The notes under the pieces are model-generated. The model did no database searches. It worked only from the letters and a program-made list of their open reading frames with translations, and was not told where the DNA came from. The position numbers were made by a program, and so were the translations under genes. Shown piece by piece: positions 1 to 11,037 of a DNA stretch of 64,000 nt. Position 1 is the first letter of the stretch. Every line of letters starts with the position of its first letter. This DNA comes from Cupriavidus basilensis (lineage in GTDB: Bacteria; Pseudomonadota; Gammaproteobacteria; Burkholderiales; Burkholderiaceae), in the NCBI RefSeq assembly GCF_000832305.1, contig NZ_CP010536.1, positions 4,092,001 through 4,156,000 on the forward strand, read 5' to 3'.

Positions 1-617
1 TCGGCCAGGTTGGACAGCCCGCCGCTGGCGATCACCGGAATCGTCGCCGACTGCGCCAGCTTGACGGTGGCATCGATATTGATGCCCTGCAGCATGCCGT
101 CGCGGCCGATGTCGGTGTAGATGATGGCCTCTACGCCGTAGTCCTCGTACTTGCGCGCGAGGTCCGCGACTTCGTGGCCGGTCAGCTTGCTCCAGCCGTC
201 GGTGGCAACCTTGCCTTCGCGGGCATCCAGGCCGACGATGATATGGCCGCCGAACGCCGTGCAGGCATCCTTGAGGAACCCGGGATTCTTGACCGCGGCC
301 GTGCCGATGATCACGTACGACAGGCCACCGTCGAGCCAGCGCTCGATGGTGTTCAGGTCGCGGATGCCGCCGCCGAGCTGGATCGGGATCTCATCGCCCA
401 CCTCGGCGATGATGGCCTTGATGGCAGCTTCATTGCGGGGCTTGCCCACGAACGCACCATTGAGGTCGACCAGGTGCAGGCGCCGTGCGCCCTGCTCCAC
501 CCAGTGACGTGCCATGGCGGCGGGATCTTCGGAAAAGACGGTGGCCTGGTCCATGTCGCCTTGTTTAAGGCGTACACATTGACCGTCCTTCAGGTCGATG
601 GCCGGAATGAGCAACAT
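1..617 (-). CDS. hisA: HisA, phosphoribosyl-formimino-AICAR-P isomerase (3' end outside window)
   Basis: Catalyses the fourth step of histidine synthesis, isomerising ProFAR to PRFAR in the cytoplasm on a TIM barrel. The frame starts at the ATG at 617 and reads [12 protein letters not shown], which places the expected catalytic Asp at residue 8. It continues through a phosphate-binding LGGGIRD segment and a later YTDIGRDG segment that carries the second catalytic Asp. About 205 codons are visible; the usual length is about 245, so only the C-terminus is missing at the window edge. It lies 89 bases after hisH in the same direction, matching the usual hisH-hisA-hisF order. Identification is secure. 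Confidence 0.95.
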   Translation of the reverse strand, partial: MLLIPAIDLKDGQCVRLKQGDMDQATVFSEDPAAMARHWVEQGARRLHLVDLNGAFVGKPRNEAAIKAIIAEVGDEIPIQLGGGIRDLNTIERWLDGGLSYVIIGTAAVKNPGFLKDACTAFGGHIIVGLDAREGKVATDGWSKLTGHEVADLARKYEDYGVEAIIYTDIGRDGMLQGINIDATVKLAQSATIPVIASGGLSNLA

Positions 618-706
618 AAGTGTGACGAGCGTGATTGAGTGAAAGAGAAAATTGAGCTAGCCACCGTGGCCGGCCAACTCGGTCCCGAAAAAGCCGCTAT
701 CGAGGT

Positions 707-1360
707 TCAGGGATTCCAATGCACGAAGTTCCGGTACAGCCGCAAGCCCATGGCGGCACTCTTTTCCGGGTGGAACTGCGTGGCAAAAATATTATCGCGC
801 GCTACCGCGCTCGTAAATAAGACACCGTAGTCGGTTTCGCCGGCGATATGCGCCGGATCCTGCGCATGCACGTAGTAACTATGCACGAAATAGAACCAGC
901 TTTCATCGGGGATGCCAGCCCACAGCGGATGGGAGCGCACTTGCCGCACCCGGTTCCAGCCCATCTGCGGCACCTTGTAGCGTGAGCCGTCCGGCTGGGT
1001 CATGCCTTCCAGCTCGAAGCGGATCACCTCGCCGGGCAACAGCCCCAGGCAAGGCGTGCTGCCGTCCTGCGTCCTGCTTTCCTTGCTGAAGTCGAACAGC
1101 ATCTGTTCGCCAACGCACACACCCAGCATCGGCTTGCTGGCGGCGGCCTCGATCACCGCCTGCTGCAAGCCGGACGCGCCCAGCGCGCCCATGCAGTCGG
1201 GCATCGCCCCTTGGCCGGGCAGCACCACGCGGTCCGCCGCGCGGATCGCCTCGGGCTGGTCCACCACCTGCACGTCCGCCTCGGGCGCCGCCGCACGCAG
1301 GGCCTGCGCCACCGAGCGCAGGTTGCCCATGCCGTAATCCACAATTGCTATGGTAGTCAT
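707..1360 (-). CDS. hisH: HisH, glutamine amidotransferase subunit of IGP synthase
   Basis: Glutaminase subunit that releases ammonia from glutamine and feeds it to HisF to form imidazole glycerol phosphate and AICAR. The protein is 217 residues, normal for the family. The triad is visible: nucleophile Cys82 in GVCVGEQ, and His197 with Glu199 in QFHPEKS. The nucleophile elbow is GVCVGEQ rather than the common GICLGMQ, which I regard as a lineage variant, not a defect. The start ATG overlaps the stop of the upstream marC-type gene as ATGA, so the two are translationally coupled. HisF is expected beyond hisA, outside the window. Confidence 0.95.
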   Translation of the reverse strand: MTTIAIVDYGMGNLRSVAQALRAAAPEADVQVVDQPEAIRAADRVVLPGQGAMPDCMGALGASGLQQAVIEAAASKPMLGVCVGEQMLFDFSKESRTQDGSTPCLGLLPGEVIRFELEGMTQPDGSRYKVPQMGWNRVRQVRSHPLWAGIPDESWFYFVHSYYVHAQDPAHIAGETDYGVLFTSAVARDNIFATQFHPEKSAAMGLRLYRNFVHWNP

Positions 1361-1980
1361 GATTTCAAAACAGGCAACAATGTCTTAAGCCCGTCCACAA
1401 TGAATTCCACGGCCAGCGCCGACAGGATCAGCCCCATCAGGCGCGTGCCGATATTGATGCCAGTGCGGCCGATCACGCGCGCGATCGGGTCCGCGGCGCG
1501 GAATACTATATATACCACCGCGCCAAGCGCGATCCCAATTCCAACCAGAATCAGCAACTGGTACCAGTGCTGGGTCTTGCCGGCATAGACGATTACCGTG
1601 CTGATCGAGCCAGGCCCGGTCAGTAAAGGCAGCGCCAGCGGCACCACCGCGATGCTGGCCTTGGCTTCCGCCTCGTCCTCTTCCTCGGGCGTCGCCTTGG
1701 TGCGGCTGGTCTGGGCGTTCAGCATGTTCATCGCCATCATGATCATGATGAGGCCACCGCCCACCTGGAGCGAGGCCACCGAGATATTGAAGAACTCAAT
1801 GATCTGCTGGCCCAGCAAGGCGGAAATGCCCACTACCGTCGCCACCGAGATCGACGCGATCTTGATGGTATGCCGCTTTTCTTCCTCGGTCTGCTGGGTA
1901 GTCAGGCTGATGAAGAAAGGGATGGCCCCGATCGGGTTGATCAGCGCCAGCAGCGAGATGAACGACTTAAGCGTATCCAT
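1357..1980 (-). CDS. MarC-family integral membrane protein
   Basis: A 207-residue, very hydrophobic protein with about six membrane segments and the MarC-type opening [27 protein letters not shown] charged cytoplasmic-looking loop ([17 protein letters not shown]) separates the two halves. MarC-family proteins are inner-membrane proteins of unproven function; the historic link to multiple antibiotic resistance was not upheld. It sits between hisB and hisH and overlaps hisH by four bases (ATGA), so it is co-transcribed with histidine genes. A role as a small-solute transporter is possible, but nothing in the sequence proves it. Confidence 0.85.
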   Translation of the reverse strand: MDTLKSFISLLALINPIGAIPFFISLTTQQTEEEKRHTIKIASISVATVVGISALLGQQIIEFFNISVASLQVGGGLIMIMMAMNMLNAQTSRTKATPEEEDEAEAKASIAVVPLALPLLTGPGSISTVIVYAGKTQHWYQLLILVGIGIALGAVVYIVFRAADPIARVIGRTGINIGTRLMGLILSALAVEFIVDGLKTLLPVLKS

Positions 1981-2102
1981 CGGGTTGGGCTAATGTCGCG
2001 CTAATGCCGCGTTGGTGCCGCATCGGCACCACATTGATCGGAAATTTGCCGCCGGCGGCGCAGAATGCGCCGCCAAGCGAGGCTGGTGGACGCCGTTAAG
2101 GC

Positions 2103-2696
2103 TCAGCCGACGAGGGTGCCCTTGGTCGACGGAATCGTGTTGCCGGCGCGCGGATCCATTTCCACCGCCATGCGCAGCGCGCGGCCGAAGGCCTTGAACA
2201 CGGTTTCGCATTGATGGTGGGCATTGATGCCGCGCAGGTTGTCGATATGCAGCGTCACCGCGGCGTGGTTGACGAACCCGCGGAAGAACTCGATGGTCAG
2301 GTCCACGTCGAAGCTGCCCACCCGCGCACGGGTAAACGGCACGTGGAACTCCAGGCCCGGGCGGCCGGAGAAGTCGATCACCACGCGCGACAGGCATTCG
2401 TCCAGCGGCACATAGCTGTGGCCGTAGCGGGTGATGCCCTTCTTGTCGCCAATGGCCTTGGCAACGGCCTGGCCGAGCGCGATGCCGACGTCTTCCACCG
2501 TGTGGTGGTCATCGATATGGGTGTCGCCGCTGGCTTCGACCTCGAGGTCGAACATGCCATGGCGGGCGATCTGGTCCAGCATGTGGTCGAGGAACGGCAC
2601 GCCCGACGCCAGTTTCTGGCGGCCGGTGCCATCGAGATTCAGCGAAACGCGAATTTGCGTTTCCGAAGTATTGCGGGTGACCTCTGCAACACGCAT
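2103..2696 (-). CDS. hisB: HisB, imidazoleglycerol-phosphate dehydratase
   Basis: Dehydrates imidazole glycerol phosphate to imidazole acetol phosphate, a Mn-dependent cytoplasmic step. The chosen start (ATG 2696, [15 protein letters not shown]) gives 197 residues, the length of monofunctional HisB. The metal-binding His-rich motifs are present: [12 protein letters not shown] in the first half and [18 protein letters not shown] in the second. There is no fused histidinol-phosphatase domain, unlike the enterobacterial enzyme, so that activity must come from another gene. It begins four bases after the hisC stop, so the two are tightly coupled. Confidence 0.95.
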   Translation of the reverse strand: MRVAEVTRNTSETQIRVSLNLDGTGRQKLASGVPFLDHMLDQIARHGMFDLEVEASGDTHIDDHHTVEDVGIALGQAVAKAIGDKKGITRYGHSYVPLDECLSRVVIDFSGRPGLEFHVPFTRARVGSFDVDLTIEFFRGFVNHAAVTLHIDNLRGINAHHQCETVFKAFGRALRMAVEMDPRAGNTIPSTKGTLVG

Positions 2697-2700
2697 GGTG

Positions 2701-3801
2701 TTAATCCTGCAACGCCGCCTGAAAGGCAACGAGAAATTGCGCGTTCTCTTCGGGAGTGCTGACCGTGACGCGCAGACAGTTGGCCAGCAATGGGTGCATT
2801 TTACCCACGTTCTTGATCAAAACCTTGCGCGCGAGCACCCCGTCGAACACACGGGCGGAATCGTCGACGCGCACCAGCAGGAAATTGGCGGCGCTCGGGT
2901 AGACCGTCACGCCCGGCAAGGCGGCCAGCGCGCTGGCCACGGTGGCGCGCTCGGCGCGCAGTTGCGCAGCCTGCTGGTCCAGCACGTCGACATGCTCCAG
3001 CACGAACAGCGCGGTGGCCTCGGTCAGCACATTGACGTTGTACGGCGGGCGCACCTTGTCGATCTGCGAGAGCCAAGCCGGCGCGCCGGCCAGGTAACCC
3101 AGCCGGATGCCGGCCAGGCCCAGCTTGGATACGGTGCGCATGACCAGCAGGTTGCCGAACTCGGCCAGGCGCGGCATCCAGGTGTCCTGGGCGAATGGCT
3201 GGTAGGCCTCGTCGACCACCACCAGGCTCTGGCAGGTCTCGCCCTGGGCGGCGCGCACGATGGCCTCCATGTCATCCGCATCGAACAGGTTGCCGGTGGG
3301 ATTGTTGGGGTAGGCCAGGTAAATGATGGCGGGCTGGTGCTCGGCCATGGCCGCGAGCATGGCAGCCCGGTCGAGCGTGAAATCCGCCTTGAGCGGCACG
3401 CCGACGAACTCCAGCCCGGCAAACTGGGCGGACATGGCATACATGACGAAGCCCGGCACCGGTGCCAGCACCTTGGCGCCCGGCTTGGCGGCGGCCAGCG
3501 ACAACATGCTGATGATCTCGTCCGAGCCGTTGCCCAGCAGCACGTCCATGCCCGCGGGCACGTCCATGACGGTCTTCAGGCGCGCGCGCAGCACTTCGCT
3601 GCTCGGCACCGGATAGCGGTTCAGCGCCACCTCGGCCAGCCGCGCGGCCAGCTTTGCGCGCAGCGCGTCGGGCAGCTGGTAGGGATTCTCCATCGCGTCC
3701 AGCTTCACCAGACCGTGCGAATCCGGCACATGGTAGGCGCCCATGGCGCGTACGTCGTCACGGATGATGCGTTCGATCAGGGAAGGCTGCACTACGGACA
3801 T
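2701..3801 (-). CDS. hisC: HisC, histidinol-phosphate aminotransferase
   Basis: PLP-dependent class I/II aminotransferase converting imidazole acetol phosphate to histidinol phosphate. The start is taken at ATG 3801 ([17 protein letters not shown]), which has AGAGGTAA just upstream; a longer frame exists but would read back into the end of hisD. The product is 366 residues. Visible marks are the substrate-loop ENPYQLP, the YPNNPTGN motif, the VVDEAY motif with its PLP-contacting Asp, and the Schiff-base Lys in [16 protein letters not shown]. It lies between hisD and hisB in the operon. Confidence 0.95.
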   Translation of the reverse strand: MSVVQPSLIERIIRDDVRAMGAYHVPDSHGLVKLDAMENPYQLPDALRAKLAARLAEVALNRYPVPSSEVLRARLKTVMDVPAGMDVLLGNGSDEIISMLSLAAAKPGAKVLAPVPGFVMYAMSAQFAGLEFVGVPLKADFTLDRAAMLAAMAEHQPAIIYLAYPNNPTGNLFDADDMEAIVRAAQGETCQSLVVVDEAYQPFAQDTWMPRLAEFGNLLVMRTVSKLGLAGIRLGYLAGAPAWLSQIDKVRPPYNVNVLTEATALFVLEHVDVLDQQAAQLRAERATVASALAALPGVTVYPSAANFLLVRVDDSARVFDGVLARKVLIKNVGKMHPLLANCLRVTVSTPEENAQFLVAFQAALQD

Positions 3802-3889
3802 TGGATTACCTCTTTGGTCGGTGGTTGTCGGTGCTGATTGCTGCAATCCGGCCGGGCGCCGAAAAAAACCGGAACCCGGCCGCTGTGCC

Positions 3890-5227
3890 TCAGTTACGCC
3901 TGAGGCGATACTCGGCGCTGCGGGCGTGGGCCTGCAAGCCCTCGCCATAGGCCAGCTCGGCAGCGATCTGGCCCAGCATCTGGGCGCCCTGCTCGCTCAC
4001 TTCGATCAGGCTGGAGCGCTTCTGGAAGTCGTACACGCCCAGCGGCGACGAGAAACGCGCGGTGCGCGAGGTCGGCAGCACGTGGTTGGGCCCCGCACAA
4101 TAGTCGCCCAGCGACTCGCTCGTATAGCGGCCCAGGAAGATGGCGCCGGCGTGGCGGATCTTCTCGGCCCAGTGGCGCGGGTTCTCGGCGGAAATCTCCA
4201 GGTGCTCCGGCGCGATCGCGTTGGCGATCTCGCAGGCCTCGTCCATGTCGCGGACCCGGATCAGCGCGCCGCGCCCGGACAGCGACGCACGGATGACGTC
4301 GCGGCGCGGCATGGAGTCAAGCTGGCGGTGGATGCTTTCTTCCACCTGGGCCAGGTAGTTCGAGTCCGGGCACAGCAGGATGGACTGCGCGAGCTCATCG
4401 TGCTCGGCCTGCGAGAACAGGTCCATCGCCACCCAGTCCGGATCGGTGGTGCCGTCGCAGATCACCAGGATCTCGGACGGGCCGGCGATCATGTCGATGC
4501 CGACGGTGCCGAACACGCGGCGCTTGGCCGCCGCCACGTAGGCGTTGCCCGGACCGACGATCTTGTCGACCTGGGGCAGCGAGCCCGTACCGTAAGCCAG
4601 CGCGCCAACCGCCTGCGCGCCACCGATGGTAAACACGCGATCCACGCCGGCGATCTGCGCCGCGGCCAGCACCAGCTCGTTGCGCACACCGCCCGGCGTG
4701 GGCACGACCATGATGACTTCCTTGACGCCGGCCACGCGTGCCGGGATGGCGTTCATCAGCACCGACGACGGATACGCGGCCTTGCCTCCCGGCACATAGA
4801 TGCCGACGCGGTCCAGCGGGGTCACCTTTTGTCCCAGCACGGTGCCGTCGGACTCGGTGTATTCCCAGCTGTGGCTGCCGCACTCGATCTTCTGCTTCTC
4901 GTGGTAGGCGCGCACGCGCGCCGCCGCGGTTTCCAGCGCGGCGCGGCGCTTGGGCTCGAGCTCCTCGAGCGCGGCTTCGAGCTTGGCCGGCGAGATCTCC
5001 AGCGCGGCCATGGAGCTGGCTTCCACGCGATCGAAGCGCTGCGTGTACTCCAGCACCGCGGCGTCGCCGCGCGCCTTCACATCGGCAAGGATCTGCGCCA
5101 CGGCGCGATCGATGGCATCGTCTTCACCGGCTTCGAACGCCAGTACCTTGCGCAACTCGGCGGCAAAGCCCTGCTCGGTTGAATCCAGCCGGCGGATTGC
5201 GAGGTTTTCCATAGAATTTTCGTTCAT
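3890..5227 (-). CDS. hisD: HisD, histidinol dehydrogenase
   Basis: Zinc-dependent NAD enzyme that performs the last two oxidations, histidinol to histidine. The 445-residue product matches the family. It has the [16 protein letters not shown] stretch, the IAGPSEI motif, and the metal/active-site segment [12 protein letters not shown], followed by the C-terminal region APEHLEI and [13 protein letters not shown] start it at ATG 5227 because a GGGGAA ribosome site is well placed; an internal Met (5212) is an alternative. It is 33 bases after hisG and 88 before the hisC start. Confidence 0.95.
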   Translation of the reverse strand: MNENSMENLAIRRLDSTEQGFAAELRKVLAFEAGEDDAIDRAVAQILADVKARGDAAVLEYTQRFDRVEASSMAALEISPAKLEAALEELEPKRRAALETAAARVRAYHEKQKIECGSHSWEYTESDGTVLGQKVTPLDRVGIYVPGGKAAYPSSVLMNAIPARVAGVKEVIMVVPTPGGVRNELVLAAAQIAGVDRVFTIGGAQAVGALAYGTGSLPQVDKIVGPGNAYVAAAKRRVFGTVGIDMIAGPSEILVICDGTTDPDWVAMDLFSQAEHDELAQSILLCPDSNYLAQVEESIHRQLDSMPRRDVIRASLSGRGALIRVRDMDEACEIANAIAPEHLEISAENPRHWAEKIRHAGAIFLGRYTSESLGDYCAGPNHVLPTSRTARFSSPLGVYDFQKRSSLIEVSEQGAQMLGQIAAELAYGEGLQAHARSAEYRLRRN

Positions 5228-5260
5228 GACTCCATTCCCCAGGCTCTCTCTCGCGCGGCG

Positions 5261-5923
5261 TCAGGCCAGCGCGGCGGAGGCCCGTTCAAACGCGTCGAGA
5301 ATCGGGGCAAGCCGCTCACGCTTAAGTTTGAGGGCAGCCTGGTTGACCACCAGGCGCGACGATATCTGTACGATCTCTTCCACTTCGACCAGGTTGTTGG
5401 CGCGCAGGGTCCCGCCGGTGCTGACCAGATCGACGATGGCGTCGGCCAGTCCCACCAGCGGCCCGAGTTCCATCGAGCCGTACAGCTTGATCAGGTCTAC
5501 GTGCACGCCCTTCTTGGCGAAGTGCTCGCGCGCGGTCTGCACATATTTGGTGGCCACGGCCAGCCGCGCGCCCTGGCGCACCGCACTGGCGTAGTCGAAG
5601 CCGGCCGAGGTTGCAACCGACATGCGGCACTTGGCGATATTCAGGTCGATCGGTGCGTAGAGCCCGGCCATGCCGTGTTCCATCAGCACGTCCTTGCCGG
5701 CCACGCCGAAGTCGGCCGCGCCGTATTGCACGTAGGTCGGCACATCGGAGGCGCGCACGATAATGACGCGCACGTCCGGATCGGAGGTGGGCAGGATCAG
5801 CTTGCGCGAGGTTTCCGGATCCTCGGTGACATGGATGCCGGCCGCCTCGAGCAGCGGCATGGTTTCGGAGAAGATCCGGCCCTTGGAGAGGGCCAGCGTC
5901 AACTGGGTCGGGGAGGGGCTCAT
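5261..5923 (-). CDS. hisG: HisG short form, ATP phosphoribosyltransferase catalytic subunit
   Basis: First committed step of histidine synthesis, joining ATP and PRPP. The product is 220 residues ([17 protein letters not shown] at the start). It therefore lacks the C-terminal ACT-like regulatory domain of the long, roughly 300-residue HisG. Short HisG enzymes work as hetero-octamers with HisZ, a HisRS-like regulatory subunit that carries histidine feedback inhibition. HisZ is not in this window and must be encoded elsewhere. The PRPP-binding loop is visible as [14 protein letters not shown]. It lies 26 bases after the murA stop. Confidence 0.95.
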   Translation of the reverse strand: MSPSPTQLTLALSKGRIFSETMPLLEAAGIHVTEDPETSRKLILPTSDPDVRVIIVRASDVPTYVQYGAADFGVAGKDVLMEHGMAGLYAPIDLNIAKCRMSVATSAGFDYASAVRQGARLAVATKYVQTAREHFAKKGVHVDLIKLYGSMELGPLVGLADAIVDLVSTGGTLRANNLVEVEEIVQISSRLVVNQAALKLKRERLAPILDAFERASAALA

Positions 5924-5949
5924 CTGCGTCCTTTTATCTTTTCGTGCGC

Positions 5950-7206
<1,257 letters not shown>

Positions 7207-7410
7207 TCAATTCCGGCCGGCCGCCCGCTGGCGTCCGGCATGTTTCATTACGGTCCGTAGCGGTGCGTCAAGGCGCGCCGCCGCAGCATCTGATACCCGT
7301 GGGCCGCCGCGCGCGCGGCGCGGCCCCTGATTGTCATGTCCGGCCTGTCGGGCGGCCAGCTTGTTGGTCCGTATTCGTTCGTTCGAGTCCGCCTTGTTCC
7401 GGCGCTTAGC

Positions 7411-7668
7411 TTACTGCTTTCCCTCGCCCGCCTGCGCCTGCCATTCGGCCGGCGTCAGCGTCTTCATCGACAGTGCGTGGATCTCGGCGCGCATGCGGTC
7501 GCCCAGCGCAGCATAGACCTGCTGGTGCCGCTGGATCAGGCGCTTGCCGTCAAACTGGGCGCTGACGATGGTGGCAAAGAAGTGCTGGCCGTCGCCCTCC
7601 ACTTCCAGGTGTTCGCAGGACAGCCCTTGGGCGATGTAGTCACTGACTTGTTGGGGTGTAGGCAGCAT
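7411..7668 (-). CDS. ibaG: IbaG-type BolA family protein
   Basis: An 85-residue BolA/IbaG-like protein. The start is taken at ATG 7668 (MLPTPQQVSDYIAQGL) because that begins the conserved fold. The family's FATIVSAQFDGKRLIQRHQQVYAALG core and the C-terminal AEIHALSMKTLTPAEW segment with its invariant His are visible. BolA-type proteins bind [2Fe-2S] clusters with monothiol glutaredoxins; IbaG is linked to acid stress in E. coli. Its place between the mla/ABC genes and murA matches the E. coli mlaFEDCB-ibaG-murA order. The 210 bases between it and murA are very GC-rich with a self-complementary GCCGCGCGCGCGGC run and no gene. Confidence 0.88.
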   Translation of the reverse strand: MLPTPQQVSDYIAQGLSCEHLEVEGDGQHFFATIVSAQFDGKRLIQRHQQVYAALGDRMRAEIHALSMKTLTPAEWQAQAGEGKQ

Positions 7669-7749
7669 AATGGTCTTTTCGCGTTGATTCGCTTGCGGTT
7701 CCGGATCTGGATACACGGGCTCTTGGCGTTCTGCTCTTGTAGGTAGCGT

Positions 7750-8580
7750 TCAGTGGCGCAGCTTGTAGCCGCTCTTGAGCAGCTGCAGCGCGACCGTGGC
7801 AAGCACCACGAAAGCCGTACCCACGACTGCGAGGCTGAAGCCCGGCGCCACGTCGGAGACGCCAAAGAAGCCATAGCGGAAACCGTCGATCATGTAGAAG
7901 AACGGATTGGCGTGCGACACCGCCTGCCAGAAGGCAGGCAGCGAGTGGATCGAATAAAACACACCGGACAAGAAAGTGGCCGGCATGATCAGGAAGTTCT
8001 GGAAGGCCGCGAGCTGGTCGAATTTCTCAGCCCAGATCCCGGCGATCAGCCCCAGCGTGCCAAGGATCGCCGCGCCGAGCACGGCAAACACTAGGATCCA
8101 GGCGATATTGGCGAAATGCAGGTTGGCGAACCAGGCCGTCACCAGCAGCACGCCCAGTCCCACGGCCAGGCCGCGCACGATGGATGCCACCACATAGGCG
8201 CCGAACATTTCCCAATGCGACAGCGGCGGCAGCATGATGAACACCAGGTTGCCGGTAATTTTGGACTGGATCAGCGACGACGAACTGTTGGCAAAGGCGT
8301 TCTGCAGCACGCTCATCATCACCAGCCCGGGCACCAGGAAGGCCGTATAACTGATCTGGTCGTAGACCTTCACCCGGTTCTCCAGCACATGGCCGAAGAT
8401 CAGCAGGTACAGGATCGCGGTGAGCACCGGCGCCGCCACGGTCTGGAAGCTGACCTTCCAGAAACGCAGGACTTCCTTGTAGAGCAGCGTGCGAAAGCCT
8501 ACCAGCCCCCCCACCGCCATCGGCGCAAGGTGGGTGTTGATGGCGTCCTGCGTGCCGTCGAATTCGGTTGGCATCTTCAT
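7750..8580 (-). CDS. ABC-2 type transporter permease (YadH-like)
   Basis: A 276-residue membrane protein with about six hydrophobic segments, beginning with FRTLLYKEVLRFWKVSFQTV, the amphipathic entry typical of ABC-2 permeases. The central segment ANSSSSLIQSKITGNLVF and the late HANPFFYMIDGFRYGFFG are characteristic of the YadH group. It should form the pore of an ABC exporter with the preceding ATPase, whose stop overlaps this start as ATGA. The substrate is unknown. Its position between mlaB and ibaG suggests an envelope or lipid-related job, but that is context only. Confidence 0.88.
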   Translation of the reverse strand: MKMPTEFDGTQDAINTHLAPMAVGGLVGFRTLLYKEVLRFWKVSFQTVAAPVLTAILYLLIFGHVLENRVKVYDQISYTAFLVPGLVMMSVLQNAFANSSSSLIQSKITGNLVFIMLPPLSHWEMFGAYVVASIVRGLAVGLGVLLVTAWFANLHFANIAWILVFAVLGAAILGTLGLIAGIWAEKFDQLAAFQNFLIMPATFLSGVFYSIHSLPAFWQAVSHANPFFYMIDGFRYGFFGVSDVAPGFSLAVVGTAFVVLATVALQLLKSGYKLRH

Positions 8581-9530
8581 GCTGCAGCCTCCACCGCCGT
8601 ATCCGGCAACGCGCCCGGCATATGGCCTTCGCGCCGCATGATCTGCACGAACACGTCCTCCAGGTCTGCCTTGTTGATTTCCATGTCTTCGATCTCGCAG
8701 CCGGCCTCGCGGCAGGCGGCCAGAATCGGCTCCACGGCCGGGTAGCCCGACAGCCGCAGCCGCACCGCGCGTTCGCCCGGGTTGGAGGAGGGCATGCGCA
8801 GCGGCTCAAGCGCGGCCGGCAAGGCACCACGGGAAAATGTCAGCGCCAGCTGCAGCCCGGCGAACTGGCTCAGCAGGTTGCTGGTGCGGTCCAGCGCCAC
8901 CACCTCGCCGAACTTGAGCATGGCGATGCGGTCACACAGCGCCTCGGCCTCTTCCAGGTAGTGCGTGGTCAGGATGATGGTGTGGCCTTCGCGATTCAGG
9001 CGCGAGATGAACTTCCACAGCGTTTGGCGCAGTTCCACGTCAACCCCGGCGGTGGGCTCGTCGAGCACGATGACCGGCGGCCGGTGCACCAGCGCCTGGG
9101 CCACCAGCACGCGGCGCTTCATGCCGCCGGAGAGCTGGCGCATGTTGGCGTCGGCTTTGTTGGTGAGATCGAGGTTGGCCATGATCTCGTCGATCCAGTC
9201 GTCGTTGCGGGTCAGGCCGAAGTAGCCGGACTGCAGGCGCAACGTCTCGCGCACCGTGAAAAAGGGATCGAAGACCAGTTCCTGCGGCACCACGCCCAGC
9301 ATACGCCGCGCCAGCCGGTAATCGGACACCACGTCGTGGCCGAGCACGCTGACGCTGCCGGAATCGGCACGGTTCAGGCCCGCCAGGATGGAGATCAGCG
9401 TGGTCTTGCCTGCACCGTTGGGGCCGAGCAGGCCGAAGAATTCGCCCCGCTCGACGGTGAAGCTGACGCCCTTGAGCGCTTGCAGGTTGCGGTAGCGCTT
9501 GCGAACGTCTTTGAGTTCGATGGCTTTCAT
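8577..9530 (-). CDS. ABC transporter ATP-binding protein (YadG-like)
   Basis: A 317-residue nucleotide-binding subunit. The Walker A is GLLGPNGAGKTT near residue 34, the signature is LSGGMKRRV, the Walker B is VIVLDEPTAGVD, and the switch His is in TTHYLEEAEALCDRI. The C-terminal 80 residues form an extra DrrA/YadG-type regulatory domain (PAALEPLRMP onward). It is translationally coupled to the permease. About 247 bases separate it from mlaB; that gap has an attata/TATAAT-like box at 9668-9673 and a GCGGGA hairpin at 9680-9695 but no gene, so this pair may have its own promoter. Confidence 0.92.
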   Translation of the reverse strand: MKAIELKDVRKRYRNLQALKGVSFTVERGEFFGLLGPNGAGKTTLISILAGLNRADSGSVSVLGHDVVSDYRLARRMLGVVPQELVFDPFFTVRETLRLQSGYFGLTRNDDWIDEIMANLDLTNKADANMRQLSGGMKRRVLVAQALVHRPPVIVLDEPTAGVDVELRQTLWKFISRLNREGHTIILTTHYLEEAEALCDRIAMLKFGEVVALDRTSNLLSQFAGLQLALTFSRGALPAALEPLRMPSSNPGERAVRLRLSGYPAVEPILAACREAGCEIEDMEINKADLEDVFVQIMRREGHMPGALPDTAVEAAA

Positions 9531-9777
9531 GGCCGGATACTGTTTGGCAGGCGCGTCGGGCTCTTGTGGGCTCGCGCGCCGGCCTCCTTGAAATGGCGGA
9601 GACCGCCTGGGTGCTTCGACCGTGTCTTGCCCGAGCCTTATATGCCGGAACGGTCGAACAACCCGGAATTATAGGGGATGCGGGAGCAGTCCCGCTTTGA
9701 GCACGAGGCGTGGCGTGAGCCATCGCCCGGGCATCGCGGTAGCAAGCGCAGATCAGCAGCTTGCCACGGATGCCGGT

Positions 9778-10149
9778 TCAATGTCGGTGGGAAACAGTGA
9801 CTTGCGCGCCCCGCGCGCCCGCCTGGGCGCCGAGTTGCAGCAGGGAATCGACGCCGTACAACGCGGCCAGCTCAGCCAGCTGAGCCGGTACGCCAACGAA
9901 CGCGAGCGACTGGCCTCGGCTGGCTGCATCGCGCTGCCAAGCCAGCAGCACGGCGACGGCGGCGGAGTCGACCTGGGCCAGTTTGCTGCAGTCCACCTGG
10001 GCTTCGCCCTGGGCCAAGCGTGCCAGCCCGTCACGCAGCACGGCGGCGGCGTTGCGGTTGGTCAGCGAGGTGTCGAGCGAAAGCATCTGGCAGCGGTCCG
10101 GGGATGCGGGTCTGGGAAAAAGCACTCCCGCAGGGGCGGGAGCGCTCAT
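9778..10149 (-). CDS. mlaB: MlaB-type STAS-domain protein
   Basis: A small STAS protein of 123 residues from ATG 10149; six more codons upstream are in frame. The fold runs from MLSLDTSLTNRNAAAVLRDGL through the conserved VDCSKLAQVDSAAVAVLLAWQRDA, with Asp-Ser at the phosphorylation-type site of STAS domains. MlaB is the cytoplasmic accessory subunit that binds the MlaF ATPase in the MlaFEDB complex, which moves phospholipids between the outer and inner membranes. It follows mlaC by 61 bases in the same direction, supporting the assignment despite weak sequence conservation in this family. Confidence 0.82.
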   Translation of the reverse strand: MSAPAPAGVLFPRPASPDRCQMLSLDTSLTNRNAAAVLRDGLARLAQGEAQVDCSKLAQVDSAAVAVLLAWQRDAASRGQSLAFVGVPAQLAELAALYGVDSLLQLGAQAGARGAQVTVSHRH

Positions 10150-10210
10150 TGTAGAACACTTCGGCAAGCCATGCTGCGCCGCAGCCTGCCGCTCAGGCAG
10201 GCCAGCAAGC

Positions 10211-10834
10211 TCAGTTCTTGGCGTTGGCGAGCTGGCGGTTGCGGTCCTGCAGCGTCTTGATCACGCCGTCCACGCCCTGCTGGCCCACGATGGTGTTGAA
10301 GCTGCCCTTGTAGGCCTCGGTCAGCCAGGCGCCCAGCACGTTGATGTCATAGACCTTCCAGCCCTGCGCGGTCTTCTCAAGGCGGTAGTCGAGCTGGATC
10401 GGCTCGCCCTTGTTGATGACCTGGGTGCGAATGGTGGCGTCGGTATCGTCCGGGCTGCCACGATACGGGCGGAACTGCACGCTCTGGTCGCGGATCTGCG
10501 CGATGGCGCCCGAATAGGTGCGGATCAGCAGGGTCTTGAATTCGTCGGTGATCTGCTTTTGCTGCTCGGGCGTGGCCTTGGACCAGTTGCGGCCCATGGC
10601 GATCTGCGTGGTTTTCTGGAAATTCGCGTTGGGCAGGATCTTCTGCTCAACCAGCGCCGAGATCTTGCCGATGTTCCCGGCCTGCATGTCCTTGTCCGCC
10701 TTGACCGAAGTCATCACGTCGCTGACCACGGCCTTGACCAGCCCGTCGGGCGTGCTGGCATCCTGCGATTGGGCGTGGGCGGCGCCGGAAAAGGCAACCA
10801 CGGTAAGAAAAGGCAGCAACAGTCGCTTCAGCAT
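10211..10834 (-). CDS. mlaC: MlaC, periplasmic phospholipid-binding protein
   Basis: Soluble periplasmic shuttle that carries phospholipid between MlaA at the outer membrane and the MlaFEDB complex. The 207-residue precursor has a clear Sec signal (MLKRLLLPFLTVVAFSGAAHA, cut after AHA). The mature part has the family's pattern: VKAVVSDVMTSVKADKDM, the RNWSKATPEQQKQITDEFKTLL motif and the C-terminal VYDINVLGAWLTEAYKGSF. It is preceded by mlaA with about 203 bases between; that gap shows no gene. Identification is secure by motif and context. Confidence 0.94.
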   Translation of the reverse strand: MLKRLLLPFLTVVAFSGAAHAQSQDASTPDGLVKAVVSDVMTSVKADKDMQAGNIGKISALVEQKILPNANFQKTTQIAMGRNWSKATPEQQKQITDEFKTLLIRTYSGAIAQIRDQSVQFRPYRGSPDDTDATIRTQVINKGEPIQLDYRLEKTAQGWKVYDINVLGAWLTEAYKGSFNTIVGQQGVDGVIKTLQDRNRQLANAKN

Positions 10835-11037
10835 ATTTCGTCCTTATCAATTCGATAACGCAGGGACACCGAGGTACGGCATCCTTACGTGTCCCGGCAC
10901 CAAGGCCGGCAATGGTCATGCGCCGAGTTGGAGTTCGGGCGAGGCCTCGGAGTTCGCGGCGCCGGAGCCTCCGGCGCCACATTTTCATACTTTGTTGCAC
11001 CGCTCACAGCGGCGACACGAGCCGCGGCAAATCCCAC

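Noticed and set aside
2431..5182. Two long plus-strand frames (468 and 479 codons) antisense to hisC and hisD
   Set aside because: Antisense shadows of conserved enzymes; no start context or family similarity.
7300..7330. GC-rich self-complementary run between ibaG and murA as a terminator
   Set aside because: It has no T-run on either strand and the genes around it are co-directional in a conserved operon.
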